DNA of 64,000 nt from Actinomadura violacea (GCF_017573465.1 NZ_JAGEPF010000008.1:292201-356200), one strand, 5' to 3'. Shown: positions 42,379-51,202, numbered from the stretch's first letter. The notes: a model not told the origin generated them from the sequence alone. Numbers and translations are program-made.

Positions 42379-43665
42379 TCAGGCGAGGAACCCTTCGTAG
42401 TTGTGCTGCTGGAGCCGGCTCTCGATCTGCTTGACGGTGTCCAGCGCGACGCCGACCGCGATGAGGATCGTCGTCCCGCCGAACGGGAACTGGTCCCCGA
42501 CGTCCAGGAGCGCGAGCGCCGCCATCGGGATGAGCGCGACGAGCCCCAGGTAGAGCGCCCCGGGCGCGGTGACGCGGGTCAGGACGTGGTCGAGGTACTC
42601 GGCGGTCGGACGTCCCGGCCGGATGCCGGGCACGAACCCGCCGTACTTCTGCATGTTCCCGGCGACCTCCGCCGGGTTGAAGGTGATCGCCACATAGAAG
42701 TAGGTGAAGAACACGATGAGCGCGAAGAACGCGCTCATGTGCCACGGGTTCGTCTGGTCGAGGTAGGGCTGGACCCGCTGCAGCCACTTCGCGTCCGGCC
42801 ACAGGCGCGTGGCCAGCGCCGGCAGGTACAGCAGCGACGAGGCGAAGATGACGGGGATGATCCCCGCCTGGTTCACCTTCAGCGGGAGGTAGGTCGAGGT
42901 GCCGCCGTAGACGCGGCGTCCGACCATCCGCTTGGCGTACTGCACCGGGATGCGCCGCTGCGCCTGCTCCACGAACACGATCCCGGCCATGATCGCGAGC
43001 CCGACGATGATCACGAGCGCGAACACGAACCCGCCCTTGGCCTGGTAGATGCCCCACAGCTGGCCGGGGAAGACCGCCACGACCTGCGTGAAGATCAGCA
43101 CGGACATGCCGTTGCCGACGCCCCGCTCGGTGCCGAGCTCGCCGAGCCACATCGTGACGGCCGTCCCGGCGACCATGCACACGACCATCGTCGCGATCGG
43201 GAAGATCCCCTTGTCGCGCAGGATGCCGTCCGAGCCCTGGAAGAGCTGCCCGGCGGACGTCATCGCCACGACGCTCGCGCCCTGCAGGACCGCCAGCGCG
43301 ACGGTGAGGTAGCGGGTGTACTGCGTGATCCTGGTGGTGCCGGTCTGCCCTTCCTTCTTCAGTGCCTCCAGCTTCGGGACGACCACCGTGAGCAGCTGCA
43401 GGATGATGCTCGCGGTGATGTAGGGGTAGATGCCGAGCGCGAAGACCGACAGCTTCAGCAGCGCGCCGCCGCTGAACAGGTCGAGCAGCCCGTACAGCTG
43501 GTTGCTCTTCTTCGCGGCGTCGGCGGCGGACTTCAACGCGGTGACGTCCACGTTCGGCATGGGCAGGTTCTGCCCGAGCCGGAACACGAGGACGACGAAA
43601 AGGGTGAACAGCAGTTTCTTGCGCAGTTCCGGGGTCCGGAACACGCGGGCGACCGCGGTCAGCAC
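42379..43665 (-). CDS. secY: Preprotein translocase subunit SecY, orphan copy
   Basis: A 428-residue SecY with ten membrane segments and the family signatures LFSGGALLKLSVFALGI, ITASIILQLLTVV and GIIPVIFASS. It forms the channel of the Sec translocon. The start GTG 43665 (VLTAVARVFRTPEL) aligns with other SecY N-termini. In most bacteria secY sits among ribosomal protein genes next to adk; here none of these, nor secE, secG or secA, is present. It is therefore either a second SecY or an unusually relocated main copy; the sequence looks functional. Confidence 0.9.
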   Translation of the reverse strand: MLTAVARVFRTPELRKKLLFTLFVVLVFRLGQNLPMPNVDVTALKSAADAAKKSNQLYGLLDLFSGGALLKLSVFALGIYPYITASIILQLLTVVVPKLEALKKEGQTGTTRITQYTRYLTVALAVLQGASVVAMTSAGQLFQGSDGILRDKGIFPIATMVVCMVAGTAVTMWLGELGTERGVGNGMSVLIFTQVVAVFPGQLWGIYQAKGGFVFALVIIVGLAIMAGIVFVEQAQRRIPVQYAKRMVGRRVYGGTSTYLPLKVNQAGIIPVIFASSLLYLPALATRLWPDAKWLQRVQPYLDQTNPWHMSAFFALIVFFTYFYVAITFNPAEVAGNMQKYGGFVPGIRPGRPTAEYLDHVLTRVTAPGALYLGLVALIPMAALALLDVGDQFPFGGTTILIAVGVALDTVKQIESRLQQHNYEGFLA

Positions 43666-43807
43666 GCCGCGTCCGGACAGTGCGCGGGCAGGGCGAACCG
43701 GGCGAGCGCATGGCGCGCTCGCCGCATGGCGAAGCGGAAGATGACCGACCTCCGTACGGGGACGCCGCAGCGTCCGCAGGACTACTGCGGCCGATGACTG
43801 GTGAGCG

Positions 43808-44230
43808 TCAGGAACCCGTGCTGATGGGAGGCCCGCGCACCTGGACGGTGCCGGTGTGGACGGACGCCGGGACGGCCGTGCGCGACCGGGCGGCCGCGAC
43901 GCGGACCCGCTGGAGCGCCAGGTCGGGAGCGGCGGACGGCAGAGCCGCGTGCGGGCTCTGCGTCTCGCCCGAGACGAACCCGAGCCGTTTCCACAGGTGG
44001 ACGTCCGCCGCGGAGAACCGCGGCCAGGCGGGCGCGGAACGGCGGTCCCGGGCGGGCGAGGACGCCAGGCCCCGCGAGCCGGCGCCACTCGCGGCGGCGG
44101 CCGTCCCGATCCGGACGATCTCGACGGCCGCGGCGTTCGGGACGACGGACAGGGTGGCGGTCAGGGCGAAGCCGAAGAAGCCCGCCAGCAGCCTCACCAA
44201 ACGGCGCTGCCGGGAGGTGCGGTCGTCCAC
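43808..44230 (-). CDS. Small secreted protein of unknown function
   Basis: A 140-residue protein with an N-terminal signal or anchor segment (VRLLAGFFGFALTATLSVVP) and a Ser/Ala/Arg-rich remainder containing KRLGFVSGETQSPHAALP. I find no recognisable domain. GTG 44230 is preceded by GAGGGGAGG, which supports the call. It lies upstream of the orphan secY on the same strand with a 142-base gap; a link to SecY is only suggested by position. Confidence 0.55.
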   Translation of the reverse strand: MDDRTSRQRRLVRLLAGFFGFALTATLSVVPNAAAVEIVRIGTAAAASGAGSRGLASSPARDRRSAPAWPRFSAADVHLWKRLGFVSGETQSPHAALPSAAPDLALQRVRVAAARSRTAVPASVHTGTVQVRGPPISTGS

Positions 44231-44308
44231 ACCGGCCTCCCCTCGCCGCCCGCCGCCCGTATCCCGCAACCGTACAACGCCGCGGGCGGCCCGGCCGCCG
44301 GATGCGGA

Positions 44309-44490
44309 TCAGCGGGCGGCGGGGCTCGCAGCCGGCTTCGCGGCGGGCTTCGTGGCGGGCTGGAACTTGAAGGAGACGGCCTCCATCAGCGACTTGTGCA
44401 GCGTGTTCTGGAAGGCGGCGAGCCGCCACCGGCCGTCGGCGCCGCGGATGACGGTGTTGGTCTGGAGCTTCTTCAGCTTGCCGGCCGCCG
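44309..44490 (-). pseudogene. Remnant of a SnoaL/SgcJ-like gene
   Basis: The minus strand from 44490 to 44309 reads KLQTNTVIRGADGRWRLAA and continues with FQNTLHKSLMEAVSFKF, a Lys/Pro/Ala tail and a stop. DGRWRLAAFQNT is a typical C-terminal strand of the SnoaL-like (SgcJ/EcaC) cone fold, but the frame is not preceded by a start or the rest of the domain; upstream it merges into the end of the LysR gene. It looks like the truncated end of a lost gene. Confidence 0.6.
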
Positions 44491-44531
44491 ACGACCTGCG
44501 CTGACCGCCGGCCGCCGCTCCGAGCGGCTGA

Positions 44532-45521
44532 TCAGTCGTTGACGAGGCTCTCGACCCCGGCGGGCAGGCTTCCCGCCGCGCCCGCCTCCACGAGGAACAT
44601 CATCAGAAGGTCCTGGAAGGCGCGCGCCGCATGCGTCAGGTCGACGTCCTTGCGGTGCGCCAGGGCGATGGTGCGGAGCAGGCCGGGCCCCTGATGGCCG
44701 CGCCGGGCCTCCTCGTCGGCCAGGACGAGCGGCGTCCCGCGCAGGCCGGGCCGTCCCGCGAGCACCATGCTCGGCACGACCGCGATCCCGAGACCCGCCT
44801 CGACGAACCGCAGGACGGCGTCCATCTCGCCGCCCTCGACCGCGAACCGCGGCTCGAACCCGGCGGCCCGGCACGCGCTGATCGTCGCCTCGCGCAGGTC
44901 GTAGCCCGAGCGGAACATCACCAGCGGACGGTTCCGCAGGTCCTCGATACGGAGATAGGAGCGGCGCGGCATCTGCACCGCCTTGGAGTCGCCGTCGTCG
45001 GTCCCCACTGGGGACGCCACGACCAGGTACTCGCGCAGTATCGGCGTGGTGTCCAGGGGCGGGTCGCCGTGCAGCGGCAGGATGACCAGGGCGAGATCGA
45101 GGGAACCTCGGGTCAGCTCCTTGACCAGGTCGCGCGAACCGCCCTCCTCCACCAGCAACTGGATGCCGGGATAGGCGTCGTGGAAGCGGCGCAATACGTC
45201 CGCGAGAAGGCCCGCGCATAGCGACGGTGTAGCGCCGAGCCGGACGCGCCCCCGGCGCAGCCCGGTCAGTTCCTGCACCTCCAGCCGCGCGGTGTCCACG
45301 TCGGCGAGGATGCGCTTGGCCAGCGGAAGCAGCGCCTCCCCCGCGGGCGTCAAGGTGATGTTCCCGCGCGCGCGGGAGAACAGCGGCGCGTTCAGCTCGG
45401 TCTCCAGCGCGCGGATCTGCTTGGACAGCGACGGCTGCGCCACACGCAGGAGTTCGGCGGCCTGCGTGAAATGGCGAACCTCAGCGACCGCGACGAAGTA
45501 GGCGAGCTGCTGTAACTGCAT
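44532..45521 (-). CDS. LysR-family transcriptional regulator
   Basis: A 329-residue regulator. HTH residues 4-60 include HFTQAAELLRVAQPSLSKQI and ARGNITLTPAGEALL; the effector-binding domain follows. LysR genes of this kind often lie beside succinate dehydrogenase or central-metabolism genes in actinomycetes, and a perfect T-N11-A box occurs upstream of the sdh operon at 50428-50444. It does not seem to share a promoter with the Crp gene, whose stop lies about 50 bases upstream. Confidence 0.87.
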   Translation of the reverse strand: MQLQQLAYFVAVAEVRHFTQAAELLRVAQPSLSKQIRALETELNAPLFSRARGNITLTPAGEALLPLAKRILADVDTARLEVQELTGLRRGRVRLGATPSLCAGLLADVLRRFHDAYPGIQLLVEEGGSRDLVKELTRGSLDLALVILPLHGDPPLDTTPILREYLVVASPVGTDDGDSKAVQMPRRSYLRIEDLRNRPLVMFRSGYDLREATISACRAAGFEPRFAVEGGEMDAVLRFVEAGLGIAVVPSMVLAGRPGLRGTPLVLADEEARRGHQGPGLLRTIALAHRKDVDLTHAARAFQDLLMMFLVEAGAAGSLPAGVESLVND

Positions 45522-45572
45522 CCTGCACAGGGTACGGGCCCGCCGTACGGCCGTCCGCGACCGGCTTTGCCG

Positions 45573-46295
45573 TTAGCGCGCGTGCCTGCGCAGCGCCTGG
45601 ATGTCGTGCACGATCAGGCGGCGCCGGCCCGTCTCGATCCAGCCGTGCCGCCGCAGCGTCCGCAGCGCCTTGCTGACCGCCTCCCGCGACGCGCCGACCC
45701 AGCCGGCCAGCTCCTCCTGCGACAGGTTCAGCGTGATCCGGACGCTCTGCCCGGCGCCGCGTCCCGCCGCACCCGCGCCCGCGCCGCCGCCCGCGCGGTC
45801 CTCGTAGGGCTGCCCGAACCGCTCCGCCAGCTCGACGAGGCGCTGCGCCACCCGTCCCGTCGCGTCGAACATGCCGAACTCGACGCGCTTGCGGTCCGCG
45901 TCGCGCCAGCGCTGGCACAGCATCCGCATGATGATGATGGACACCCGCCCGTGCGCCTGCAGGAACGCCATGAACTCCTCGGCCGTGACGGCGAGGGCCC
46001 GCGCCGGCTCCAGCGCGGCGACGGTCGCCGAGCGCGGCAGCCCGTCGATCGCGGCGACCTCCCCCAGCAGCGCGCCCGGCCCGCGCACCGCGAGCAGCGC
46101 CTCGCCGCCGTGCTCGCGGTAGGAGAACGCCTTCACCCGGCCGCTCAGCAGGACGGCCACCCAGCTGGACCGGTCGCCCTCGACGAACAGCGCGTCCCCC
46201 CGCGCGAAGTCGCGGACACGGCCGCGCGCTTCCAGGTCGCCGCGTTCCGCCGGGGTGAGCTCGGCGAGGAACGAACCCGGTTCGAGGGGGCTCAT
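45573..46295 (-). CDS. Crp/Fnr-family regulator, cAMP-receptor-like
   Basis: A 240-residue regulator. The cyclic-nucleotide-binding domain includes GALLGEVAAIDGLPRSATVA, with the GE and R-S-A-T pattern expected for a phosphate-binding cassette. The HTH is LSQEELAGWVGASREAVSKAL; its REAVSK recognition segment resembles RETVGR of E. coli CRP, which reads TGTGA. A Gly/Ala-rich insertion (AGGGAGAGAAGRGAG) separates the domains. I use ATG 46295; a longer frame exists upstream. It lies directly downstream of the sdh operon, whose promoter region carries two TGTGA-N6 sites. Confidence 0.87.
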   Translation of the reverse strand: MSPLEPGSFLAELTPAERGDLEARGRVRDFARGDALFVEGDRSSWVAVLLSGRVKAFSYREHGGEALLAVRGPGALLGEVAAIDGLPRSATVAALEPARALAVTAEEFMAFLQAHGRVSIIIMRMLCQRWRDADRKRVEFGMFDATGRVAQRLVELAERFGQPYEDRAGGGAGAGAAGRGAGQSVRITLNLSQEELAGWVGASREAVSKALRTLRRHGWIETGRRRLIVHDIQALRRHAR

Positions 46296-46519
46296 GCCCA
46301 CCACGCTAAGGGGAACCCGGCGGCACGGGTCCCGGGGGACAATCACGAATTTGTCACGCGTTGTGTGCAATCTTCCCTATTCAGCCGAGCCCGACGGCGC
46401 CAAGGTTGATCGCGGCGTGTGCGGCCCCGGGGCCGCCAGCGCCCGGCTTGCGCGGAGGCACGGTGGACAGGGGCGCCGTGCCCCCGGCGGCGAGCACGGC
46501 GTTCTGGGGAACGGCGGTA

Positions 46520-46555
46520 CGGCGGGCGGCGGTCCGGGGGCATCGCCGCCCGCCG
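46520..46555 (-). terminator. Terminator of the sdh operon
   Basis: A 12-base perfect stem (46520-46531 with 46544-46555) with a 12-base loop lies 35 bases past the sdhB stop in a gene-free stretch of 294 bases before the Crp gene. The rest of that stretch (46296-46519, 46556-46589) holds no other feature I could support. Confidence 0.55.
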
Positions 46556-46589
46556 TCGCCGCCCGCCGTCACCGGGGCCGTCCGCCGCC

Positions 46590-47360
46590 TCAGGCGGAGG
46601 GGGTGTCCTGCCCCTTCCTGACGATGCCGAGCTTGGTGCCGAGCCACACGACCGGGTCGTACTTGCGGCCGACGACCCGCTCCTTCATCGGGATCAGCGC
46701 GTTGTCGGTGATCTTGATGTGCTCGGGGCACACCTCGGTGCAGCACTTGGTGATGTTGCAGAACCCGAGGCCGTGGTCCTTCGCCGCGATCTCACGCCGG
46801 TCCGCCTGGTCGGCCGGGTGCATCTCCAGCTCCGCGATCCGCATGAGGAACCGCGGCCCGGCGAACTCGGGCTTGTTCTCCTCGTGGTCGCGGATCACGT
46901 GGCAGACGTTCTGGCACAGGTAGCACTCGATGCACTTGCGGAACTCCTGCGAGCGCTCGACGTCCTCCTGCTGCATCCGGAACTCGCCCGGCTTGACGTC
47001 GCCCGGGTCGAACGAGGGGATCTGCCGCGCCTTCTCGTAGTTGAACGACACGTCCGTCACGAGGTCGCGGATCACCGGGAACGTCCGGATCGGCGTGACG
47101 GTGATCGTCTCGTCCTCGGTGAAGGTGGACATCCGCGTCATGCACATCAGCCGCGGCATGCCGTTGATCTCCGCCGAGCACGACCCGCACTTGCCGGCCT
47201 TGCAGTTCCACCGGACGGCGAGGTCGGGCGCCTGCGTCGCCTGCAGCCGGTGGATGATGTCGAGGACGACCTCGCCCTCGTTCACCTCGACCGTGTAGTC
47301 CGTCAGCTCGCCCGCACCGTCGTCGCCGCGCCAGACCTTGAACTTGGCCTCGTAGCTCAT
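46590..47360 (-). CDS. sdhB: Succinate dehydrogenase iron-sulfur subunit SdhB (Sdh1 type)
   Basis: A 256-residue protein with all three cluster motifs: CKAGKCGSC plus MCM for [2Fe-2S], CIECYLCQNVC for [4Fe-4S] and CNITKCCTEVCP for [3Fe-4S]. It passes electrons from SdhA to the membrane anchor and the quinone pool. The start overlaps the sdhA stop by four bases. The arrangement sdhC-sdhA-sdhB with a single large anchor protein matches the mycobacterial Sdh1 operon. Confidence 0.93.
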   Translation of the reverse strand: MSYEAKFKVWRGDDGAGELTDYTVEVNEGEVVLDIIHRLQATQAPDLAVRWNCKAGKCGSCSAEINGMPRLMCMTRMSTFTEDETITVTPIRTFPVIRDLVTDVSFNYEKARQIPSFDPGDVKPGEFRMQQEDVERSQEFRKCIECYLCQNVCHVIRDHEENKPEFAGPRFLMRIAELEMHPADQADRREIAAKDHGLGFCNITKCCTEVCPEHIKITDNALIPMKERVVGRKYDPVVWLGTKLGIVRKGQDTPSA

Positions 47361-49342
47361 CGGTCGCCCTCCTCGTTCTCCTCGGCGGAGTCCTCCTCGG
47401 CGGACGCCTCCGCCGGCGCCGGCTCGGCGGCCACCTCGGCCGGCAGCTCCTCGGCGGTGAGGTACTTCTTCAGCTCGTCGGTCTCGAACAGCGCGAGCAG
47501 GTCCTCGCGCATCGGCACCATCGGCTGCCGCTTCAGCTCGACGTGCGGGGACGCCGGGTCGCCGGCGAGGCCGCAGACCAGGTTCACCTTCCGCCAGTCC
47601 GCCGACATCTGCGGGTAGTCGTCGCGGGTGTGCCCGCCGCGGCTCTCCTGCCGCTCCAGCGCCGCCTTCGCGACCGCCTCCGACACCAGCATCATGTTCC
47701 GCAGGTCCAGCGACAGGTGCCAGCCCGGGTGGTAGCCGCGGCCGTCGTCGCCCACCGCGACCGGCGTGACGCCGACGTTGGCGACCCGCTCGCGCAGCTT
47801 GCCGAGCGCCTCGATCGCCTGCTGCAGCTCCCCCTCCTTGCGGATGATGCCGACCAGGTCGTTCATCGTCTGCTGCAGCTCGGCGTGGACGGCGTAGGGG
47901 TTCTCGCCGTCCTCCCGCTCGAACGGCGCGAGCGCCTCGGTGACCGCCGCCTCGACCTCCGCCTCGGGGACGGCGGGACGCTCGGGCAGGCCGTCCACGT
48001 ACTCCGACGCGCCGAGCCCGGCCCGCCGGCCGAAGACGAGCAGGTCCGACAGGGAGTTGCCGCCGAGCCGGTTCGAGCCGTGCATGCCGCCGGAGACCTC
48101 GCCGGCCGCGAACAGGCCCGGCACCTTCGCCGCGCCGGTGTCCGGGTCGACCTCGACGCCGCCCATCACGTAGTGGCAGGTCGGCCCGACCTCCATCGGC
48201 TCCTTGGTGATGTCGACGTCCGCCAGCTCCTTGAACTGGTGGTGCATCGACGGCAGCCGCCGGACGATCTCCGCCGCGCCGCCCGGCATCCGGTCGACGA
48301 CGGTGAGGAACACCCCGCCGTGCGGCGACCCCCGGCCGGCCTTCACCTCGGAGTTGATCGCGCGCGCGACCTCGTCGCGGGGCAGCAGCTCCGGCGGCCG
48401 CTTGTTGTTGTCGGGGTCGTCGTACCAGCGGTCGCCCTCGGCCTCGGTGGTGGCGTACTGGTTCTTGAACACCTCGGGGACGTAGTCGAACATGAACCGC
48501 TTGCCCTCGGAGTTCTTGAGGACGCCGCGGTCGCCGCGCACCGACTCGGTGACGAGGATCCCCTTCACCGACGGCGGCCAGACCATCCCGGTCGGGTGGA
48601 ACTGCACGAACTCCATGTTCAGCAGCGTCGCGCCGGCCAGCAGCGCCAGCGAGTGCCCGTCGCCGGTGTACTCCCAGGAGTTCGACGTCACCTTGAACGC
48701 CTTGCCGATGCCGCCGGTCGCCAGCACCACCGCCGGCGCCTCGAACACCACGAACCTGCCGGTCTCGCGGACGTAGGCGAACGCGCCGCAGATCCGGTCG
48801 CCGTCCTTGAGCAGCCGCGTCACGGTCGTCTCGGCCCACACCTTGAGCCGGGACTCGTAGTCGCCGGTCTCGGCGTGGTCCTCCTGCTGCAGCGCGACGA
48901 TCTTCTGCTGCGTGGTGCGGATCAGCTCCAGGCCCGTCCGGTCGCCGACGTGCGCCAGCCGCGGGTACTCGTGCCCGCCGAAGTTGCGCTGGCTGATCTT
49001 GCCTTCCTTGGTGCGGTCGAACAGCGCGCCCCAGTGCTCCAGCTCCCAGATGCGCTCGGGCGCCTCCTTGGCGTGCAGCTCGGCCATCCGCCAGCTGTTC
49101 ATGAACTTGCCGCCGCGCATGGTGTCGCGGAAGTGCACCATCCAGTTGTCGTTGGGGTTGGCGTTCCCCATCGCCGCGGCGGCGCCGCCCTCCGCCATCA
49201 CCGTGTGCGCCTTGCCGAACAGCGACTTGGAGATGATCGCGGTCTTCTTGCCCTGGAGGCGGGCCTCGATCGCCGCCCGCAGCCCGGCGCCGCCGGCACC
49301 GATCACCACGACGTCGTAGGCGTGCCTCTCGATCTCAGTCAT
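47357..49342 (-). CDS. sdhA: Succinate dehydrogenase flavoprotein SdhA (Sdh1 type)
   Basis: A 661-residue flavoprotein. The N-terminal dinucleotide motif is VVIGAGGAGLRAAI, the His that binds FAD covalently lies in KAHTVMAEGG near residue 45, and the catalytic segment includes HGSNRLGGNSLSDLLVF. The last 30 residues are an acidic Glu-rich tail (AEASAEEDSAEENEEGD). It oxidises succinate to fumarate at the inner face of the membrane. It is 12 bases from the anchor gene, and overlaps sdhB. Confidence 0.94.
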   Translation of the reverse strand: MTEIERHAYDVVVIGAGGAGLRAAIEARLQGKKTAIISKSLFGKAHTVMAEGGAAAAMGNANPNDNWMVHFRDTMRGGKFMNSWRMAELHAKEAPERIWELEHWGALFDRTKEGKISQRNFGGHEYPRLAHVGDRTGLELIRTTQQKIVALQQEDHAETGDYESRLKVWAETTVTRLLKDGDRICGAFAYVRETGRFVVFEAPAVVLATGGIGKAFKVTSNSWEYTGDGHSLALLAGATLLNMEFVQFHPTGMVWPPSVKGILVTESVRGDRGVLKNSEGKRFMFDYVPEVFKNQYATTEAEGDRWYDDPDNNKRPPELLPRDEVARAINSEVKAGRGSPHGGVFLTVVDRMPGGAAEIVRRLPSMHHQFKELADVDITKEPMEVGPTCHYVMGGVEVDPDTGAAKVPGLFAAGEVSGGMHGSNRLGGNSLSDLLVFGRRAGLGASEYVDGLPERPAVPEAEVEAAVTEALAPFEREDGENPYAVHAELQQTMNDLVGIIRKEGELQQAIEALGKLRERVANVGVTPVAVGDDGRGYHPGWHLSLDLRNMMLVSEAVAKAALERQESRGGHTRDDYPQMSADWRKVNLVCGLAGDPASPHVELKRQPMVPMREDLLALFETDELKKYLTAEELPAEVAAEPAPAEASAEEDSAEENEEGDR

Positions 49343-49354
49343 GATCCTTTGGCC

Positions 49355-50185
49355 TCAGTTGAAGATGCGGGGGTCGGAGAAGACGCCGCCGGCCACGAAC
49401 GCGACGTAGGCGTCGGCCACCACCAGCGAGCCGAGCGTGATCAGGGCGTAGGTCCCGTGGTTCTGGTTGATCTTGGAGACCCAGCCCCACATGCGGTACC
49501 GGAGGGGGTGCTTGGAGAAGTTCTTCAGCCGCCCGCCGACGATGTGCCGGCACGAGTGGCACGACAGCGTGTACAGCCACAGCAGGACCACGTTCGCGAC
49601 GAGGATGATCGTGCCGAGCCCGATGCCGAACCCGCCGTCCTTGCCGTGGAAGGCGCGGACCGCGTCCCAGGTGTTGATGACGGAGATGAGGAACGCGGCC
49701 ATCCAGAAGTAGCGGTGCAGGTTCTGGCCGATGAGGGGGAAGCGGCGCTCGCCGGTGTACTTGCCGTGCGGCTCGCGGACCGCGCAGGCCTGCGGCGCCG
49801 CCCAGAACGAGCGGTAGTAGGCCTTGCGGTAGTAGTAGCAGGTCAGCCGGAACAGCAGCAGGAACGGCAGCGTGATGATGGCGAAGGGGATGAAGCCCCT
49901 GGTGCCGGCCGGCAGGAAGGTGCCGAACTCCGCGGCGTCGCCGGTGTGCCCGTTGACGGTGACGTTGTTGCAGATGTCGTTCAGGCAGGGCGAGTAGAAC
50001 GGCGTCAGGTAGTGGTACTCGGGGACGTAGAACGCCGCGCCCCAGAACGCCCTGACCGTCGCGTACACCACCCACGCCGTGAAGATCACGAATGTGGTGA
50101 TCGGATACAGGCGCCAGTTGTCCTTGCGGAGCGTGCGTTCCTTGATCTGGGCGCGCGACTTGGCCGGCGCCTCCATAGTGCTCAT
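49355..50185 (-). CDS. sdhC: Succinate dehydrogenase membrane anchor, Rv0249c-like
   Basis: A 276-residue membrane protein with five to six hydrophobic segments. Histidines suitable for haem or quinone binding occur in GQNLHRYFWM, LSCHSCRHIVGG and NQNHGTYALI. Size and layout match the single large anchor subunit of Sdh1 in mycobacteria rather than the small SdhC/SdhD pair. AGGAGAG precedes ATG 50185. It is first in the operon, so the promoter and the regulatory sites upstream control all three genes. Confidence 0.85.
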   Translation of the reverse strand: MSTMEAPAKSRAQIKERTLRKDNWRLYPITTFVIFTAWVVYATVRAFWGAAFYVPEYHYLTPFYSPCLNDICNNVTVNGHTGDAAEFGTFLPAGTRGFIPFAIITLPFLLLFRLTCYYYRKAYYRSFWAAPQACAVREPHGKYTGERRFPLIGQNLHRYFWMAAFLISVINTWDAVRAFHGKDGGFGIGLGTIILVANVVLLWLYTLSCHSCRHIVGGRLKNFSKHPLRYRMWGWVSKINQNHGTYALITLGSLVVADAYVAFVAGGVFSDPRIFN

Positions 50186-50342
50186 CGATCGCTCTCCTGA
50201 GCTCGGGTCGTCGTGTCCCCGTACCACGGTCTGAGCGCACTCGCGCGGCCGTCGCGCCCGGCCAGAGGCACCGTCCCGGATGCGGACGGTGACGCCTCGT
50301 GTGCGCTTCCAGCGAAGCGACCCTACGCCAAGCCGCAGGAGC

Positions 50343-50358
50343 TGTGACATACATAACA
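50343..50358. promoter_or_regulatory. Crp-like site 1 (TGTGA-N6-TAACA)
   Basis: One mismatch to the TGTGA-N6-TCACA consensus; it lies about 160 bases upstream of the sdhC start. The Crp-family gene is directly downstream of this operon. Confidence 0.55.
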
Positions 50359-50370
50359 GCCAGACCCGTA

Positions 50371-50386
50371 TGTGACCCTGACCACA
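50371..50386. promoter_or_regulatory. Crp-like site 2 (TGTGA-N6-CCACA)
   Basis: Also one mismatch to TGTGA-N6-TCACA. Its centre is 28 bases from that of site 1. Confidence 0.55.
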
Positions 50387-50427
50387 GACTTTAGCCCTCG
50401 AAACGCGATACTGCACCGGCCGGTTCT

Positions 50428-50444
50428 CATAACCAGTCGTTATG
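50428..50444. promoter_or_regulatory. LysR-type dyad CATAAC-N5-GTTATG
   Basis: A perfect 6-base inverted repeat around five bases, fitting the T-N11-A rule for LysR operators (T50430 to A50442). It is AT-rich compared with the surroundings. The LysR gene at 44532-45521 is the nearest candidate to bind it. Confidence 0.5.
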
Positions 50445-50530
50445 GCCCAGCGGAATGGAGACGAGCGCGCCACGGCATGACCGACCGGCCACCGCGGCGG
50501 CGGGGGCGGGGCGGCGGACGGTGGTCGCGC

Positions 50531-51202
50531 TCAGTAGCCGCGGGCGCCCCGGACGACGCGGGCGTAGTGGGCCTCGGCCTCGCTCGTGCGCCCGTTCCCG
50601 TAGACGCGCAGCAGTTCCGCGAGGTCCGGGAAGCGGTCGCCGATGAGCCCGGCTGCGGCCTCGATGTCGGCGGCGGAGGCGACCTCGCGCAGCAGCGACT
50701 GGACGACCCGCGCCGGCTGCTCGGCGTGCACGGGCGCCCCGTCCGCGACCCCGCCCTGCGCTGCACTGCCCTGCGCTGCACCGCCCTGCGCCAGGTCGCC
50801 GTGCGGTGGGCCGCCCTGCGCGGCGCCGTCGGACGGCCGGCCGCCGGCGGCGCGGCCGGAGTCCGCGAGCCGCAGGCCCGAGGTCGTCGCCGCCGTCTCG
50901 GCGCCGATCGCCGCCAGCCGCTCCTTGACCTCGGCCGCCGGCATCGACCGGAAGCCCGGATCGGCGGCGAGCTCCTCGGCGGCCAGCAGCCGGTGCAGGA
51001 CGGCCGGGTTGCTGATCTTCGCGCGCTGCGCCGACATCAGCTGCGACAGCATCGGCGCCGACAGCCCGAGGACGCCGGCGAGCGCCGACTGCGAGAGGTC
51101 GAGGCGGGCCAGCAGCCGGCGGACGCGATCGCCCAGCGGCTCGCCGTACCACTCGGTCTGCAGCACCCGGTTCCGGACGACCGTCTCCGCGGCAACGCCC
51201 AT
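50531..51202 (-). CDS. HTH (XRE/CI-like) DNA-binding protein
   Basis: A 223-residue regulator. The HTH near residues 25-65 reads LLARLDLSQSALAGVLGLSA then PMLSQLMSAQRAK. The middle contains a Gly/Ala/Gln-rich repeat (AAQGG, AAQGS) coded by short tandem DNA units, and the C-terminal 50 residues are helical. ATG 51202 follows AAGGGGGC. Its function is unknown; the divergent lipoprotein/OmpA pair is the likely target. Confidence 0.75.
   Translation of the reverse strand: MGVAAETVVRNRVLQTEWYGEPLGDRVRRLLARLDLSQSALAGVLGLSAPMLSQLMSAQRAKISNPAVLHRLLAAEELAADPGFRSMPAAEVKERLAAIGAETAATTSGLRLADSGRAAGGRPSDGAAQGGPPHGDLAQGGAAQGSAAQGGVADGAPVHAEQPARVVQSLLREVASAADIEAAAGLIGDRFPDLAELLRVYGNGRTSEAEAHYARVVRGARGY

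Larger units (their letters stand above)
50186..50530. other. Upstream region of the sdh operon
   Basis: This 345-base gene-free stretch carries the two Crp-like sites (50343-50358, 50371-50386), a LysR-type dyad (50428-50444) and GC-rich sequence following the XRE gene stop. Several short open frames are spurious. It is the only obvious place for the sdh promoter, though I did not find a clear -35/-10. Confidence 0.5.

Noticed and set aside
46381..46746. 121-residue open frame after the sdh operon
   Set aside because: It overlaps sdhB in another frame and has no domain or ribosome site; the region is better explained by a terminator.
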